From positions 1-7,022 of the forward strand of contig CAKOYE010000046.1 in NCBI GenBank assembly GCA_934130485.1: a stretch of DNA of 7,022 bases, read 5' to 3'. Shown in pieces: positions 6,023 through 7,022 of this stretch (the first letter of the stretch is position 1; the number at the start of each line of letters is the position of its first letter). The notes beneath the pieces are model-generated. The model was given only the letters and a program-made list of their open reading frames with translations. It was not told where the DNA came from and made no database searches. The position numbers were made by a program, and so were the translations under genes. The DNA comes from an uncultured Bacilli bacterium (GTDB lineage Bacteria > Bacillota_I > Bacilli_A > RF39 > UBA660).

Positions 6023-6051
6023 TTTATTCAAAATATTAAACCAATTTTCAA
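6023..6051 (-). promoter_or_regulatory. Weak candidate promoter upstream of the NTF2-like lipoprotein gene
   Basis: On the minus strand, TTGAAA (6046-6051, 5 of 6) is followed after 17 bases by AATAAA (6023-6028, 4 of 6). It would let this gene be transcribed apart from the upstream operon. The -10 is poor and the DNA very A+T-rich, so read-through from the gene upstream is equally likely. Confidence 0.25.
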
Positions 6052-6525
6052 CTATTTTAAATACGTTTTTAAAATTTCAAAAATTTCTTCATTATTATCA
6101 GAAACTATATAGATATAATAGCCATTATAATTTGACTTAAAACAGTTTTCTATTAAAGATATTTTATCATTTAAAATATTATTTTCTGAAAAATAGTCAA
6201 TTTGTAAACGTCTTAAAATGCTATCTAAATAAAGTTCAACTGACATATCTATATATTTGCTATAACTATCTAAAGGTTTAATAGCAATTACCATTTTAAT
6301 ATCAGGATAATTAGATAAACCAACAAAGTATTTTGATACATAACTTAATGGCAATCCAATAAATGATTCAAAATTATTATCATCCAACATATTAAAACTA
6401 GAAAAAACACTATTTAAATCTTGATCATACGCTACATTTTTAGTATCGTTTTTTGATTGTTCAATACTTTTGTTACAACCAGAAAGACAAATTGTAATTA
6501 ATAATATATATATAATTTTTTTCAT
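6052..6525 (-). CDS. Small lipoprotein, DUF4358-like
   Basis: A 157-residue lipoprotein with hydrophobic residues 4-14 and lipobox LSGC, lipidated Cys17. The pattern after the leader resembles the DUF4358 family of Bacillota lipoproteins. It has a short helix leading into SYVSKYFVGL (61-70), a strand MVIAIKPLD (78-86), a long helix with LRRLQIDYF (104-112), then NGYYIYIVSDNNEEIFEIL (134-152) as the final strand and helix. No activity is known for that family. AGGTGG lies 4 bases upstream, and its AG is part of the stop codon of the preceding GLUG-repeat gene, only 8 bases away. The two genes therefore appear coupled, and this lipoprotein may serve the secreted repeat protein; the pairing is inference. 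Confidence 0.65.
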   Translation of the reverse strand: MKKIIYILLITICLSGCNKSIEQSKNDTKNVAYDQDLNSVFSSFNMLDDNNFESFIGLPLSYVSKYFVGLSNYPDIKMVIAIKPLDSYSKYIDMSVELYLDSILRRLQIDYFSENNILNDKISLIENCFKSNYNGYYIYIVSDNNEEIFEILKTYLK

Positions 6526-6533
6526 AAGACCAC

Positions 6534-7022
6534 CTACACTTTCGTAATAATCATCATCTTTAATAAATCATCATAGTTAAAATAATAACCATTAGAATCA
6601 TTATCACCATTTTTACTTGTGTTAATAATATTTGAATATAAATCATTTAAAGAGGATGTTTCAATTGAAATAACATAATTTCCTGTAACAGTACTACCAT
6701 TTACTGTACTATCGCTTGAACAATATGTTGTGCTTTCTCTATAAAGAATACTGCAAGAACTTGACTCGCCTGTTACTTTAACGTGTTCAGATATACCAGA
6801 TACTAATCCATTTGATTGACCGACAAGACCACCAACATTTTTGATTCCCACAACACTCATATTTCTTGCAATTGAATTTTTTAAAACATTTCCCGTAGAG
6901 CCAAGTTGATATCCAACAATTCCACCTACCTTATTTCCAGATCCGGTTACATTTCCACTTACAATTACATCACTTACTATTCCACCATTTGTTCCAACAA
7001 GTCCTCCTACATTATTTGTTCC
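6534..7022 (-). CDS. GLUG-repeat surface protein, C-terminal part (cut by window edge)
   Basis: The reading frame is open from the window edge at 7022 to the TAG at 6534-6536, giving 162 C-terminal residues; the true start lies outside. The Met at 6858-6860 is internal, because 54 codons of the same repeat pattern precede it without a stop. Three GLUG-type cores are visible: NVGGLVG (residues 4-10), KVGGIVG (31-37) and NVGGLVG (62-68), spaced 27 and 31 residues and linked by Val/Gly/Ser strands, as in secreted beta-helix-like adhesins and autotransporter-like surface proteins. After the repeats comes a Ser/Thr/Asn-rich tail with two Cys residues 11 apart. The end, YYFNYDDLLKMMIITKV, has no LPXTG motif or membrane anchor. 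G+C is clearly higher than in its neighbours, largely because of Gly codons. It is probably the first visible gene of an operon with the lipoprotein downstream. Confidence 0.8.
   Translation of the reverse strand, partial: GTNNVGGLVGTNGGIVSDVIVSGNVTGSGNKVGGIVGYQLGSTGNVLKNSIARNMSVVGIKNVGGLVGQSNGLVSGISEHVKVTGESSSCSILYRESTTYCSSDSTVNGSTVTGNYVISIETSSLNDLYSNIINTSKNGDNDSNGYYFNYDDLLKMMIITKV
6819..7013 (-). repeat. GLUG repeats (three visible copies)
   Basis: Cores of the form (N/K)VGG(L/I)VG are encoded at 6993-7013, 6912-6932 and 6819-6839. Spacing is 27 then 31 codons. The DNA copies have diverged while the protein pattern is kept, so these are old repeats maintained by selection. More copies probably lie beyond the right edge. 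Confidence 0.8.

Noticed and set aside
6017..6030. Small hairpin TGAAT/ATTCA after the DUF4358-like lipoprotein gene
   Set aside because: The stem is only 5 pairs of mainly A/T, and no T tract follows on the minus strand, so it is not a credible terminator.
1..7022. Mycoplasma-type code with TGA as tryptophan
   Set aside because: Several genes end at TGA in agreement with their families' lengths, and tryptophan is read from TGG throughout.

Overview
The window is very A+T-rich, low-GC Gram-positive (Firmicutes/Bacillota-type) DNA. Strong Shine-Dalgarno sites precede most genes. Two lipoproteins carry lipoboxes, and a spore-maturation operon is present, so the source is a spore-former or descends from one. 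TGA is used as a stop (spmA, spmB and the second Tim44-like gene) and tryptophan is TGG, so this is the standard bacterial code and not the Mycoplasma code. An uncultured gut-type Bacillota is my best guess; the sequence does not fix the species.

Layout. (1) 19-2194, minus strand: a D-Ala-D-Ala carboxypeptidase followed by spmA and spmB. The genes overlap by 7 and 4 bases, the same order as the Bacillus dacB-spmA-spmB operon. (2) 2195-2422: a 228-base divergent intergenic region with candidate promoters in both directions. (3) 2423-4428, plus strand: a cluster of three paralogous Tim44/NTF2-like proteins. The first has a signal peptide, an SDWG-repeat linker, a membrane helix and a C-terminal zinc ribbon. 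The second has a membrane helix but no ribbon. The third is soluble with a ribbon. (4) 4428-4452: a compact hairpin terminator shared by the convergent genes. (5) 4437-5357, minus strand: a DUF3419-like (BtaA-like) SAM-binding-fold protein with its own strong promoter. (6) 5436-7022, minus strand: the C-terminal end of a GLUG-repeat surface protein running off the right edge, then a DUF4358-like lipoprotein, then an NTF2-like/DUF4878-like lipoprotein and a terminator.

How they fit together. Region 1 acts in spore cortex and core maturation. Region 3 looks like a dedicated membrane-associated complex whose members all place a Tim44-like domain in the cytoplasm; its substrate is unknown. Region 6 is a cell-surface module of a secreted repeat protein plus lipoproteins. 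The Tim44-like trio is the least-described part of the window. Several apparent gene starts needed correction, and the apparent start at 6860 is an internal Met of a gene that continues past the window. No tRNA, rRNA, CRISPR array or insertion sequence was seen.
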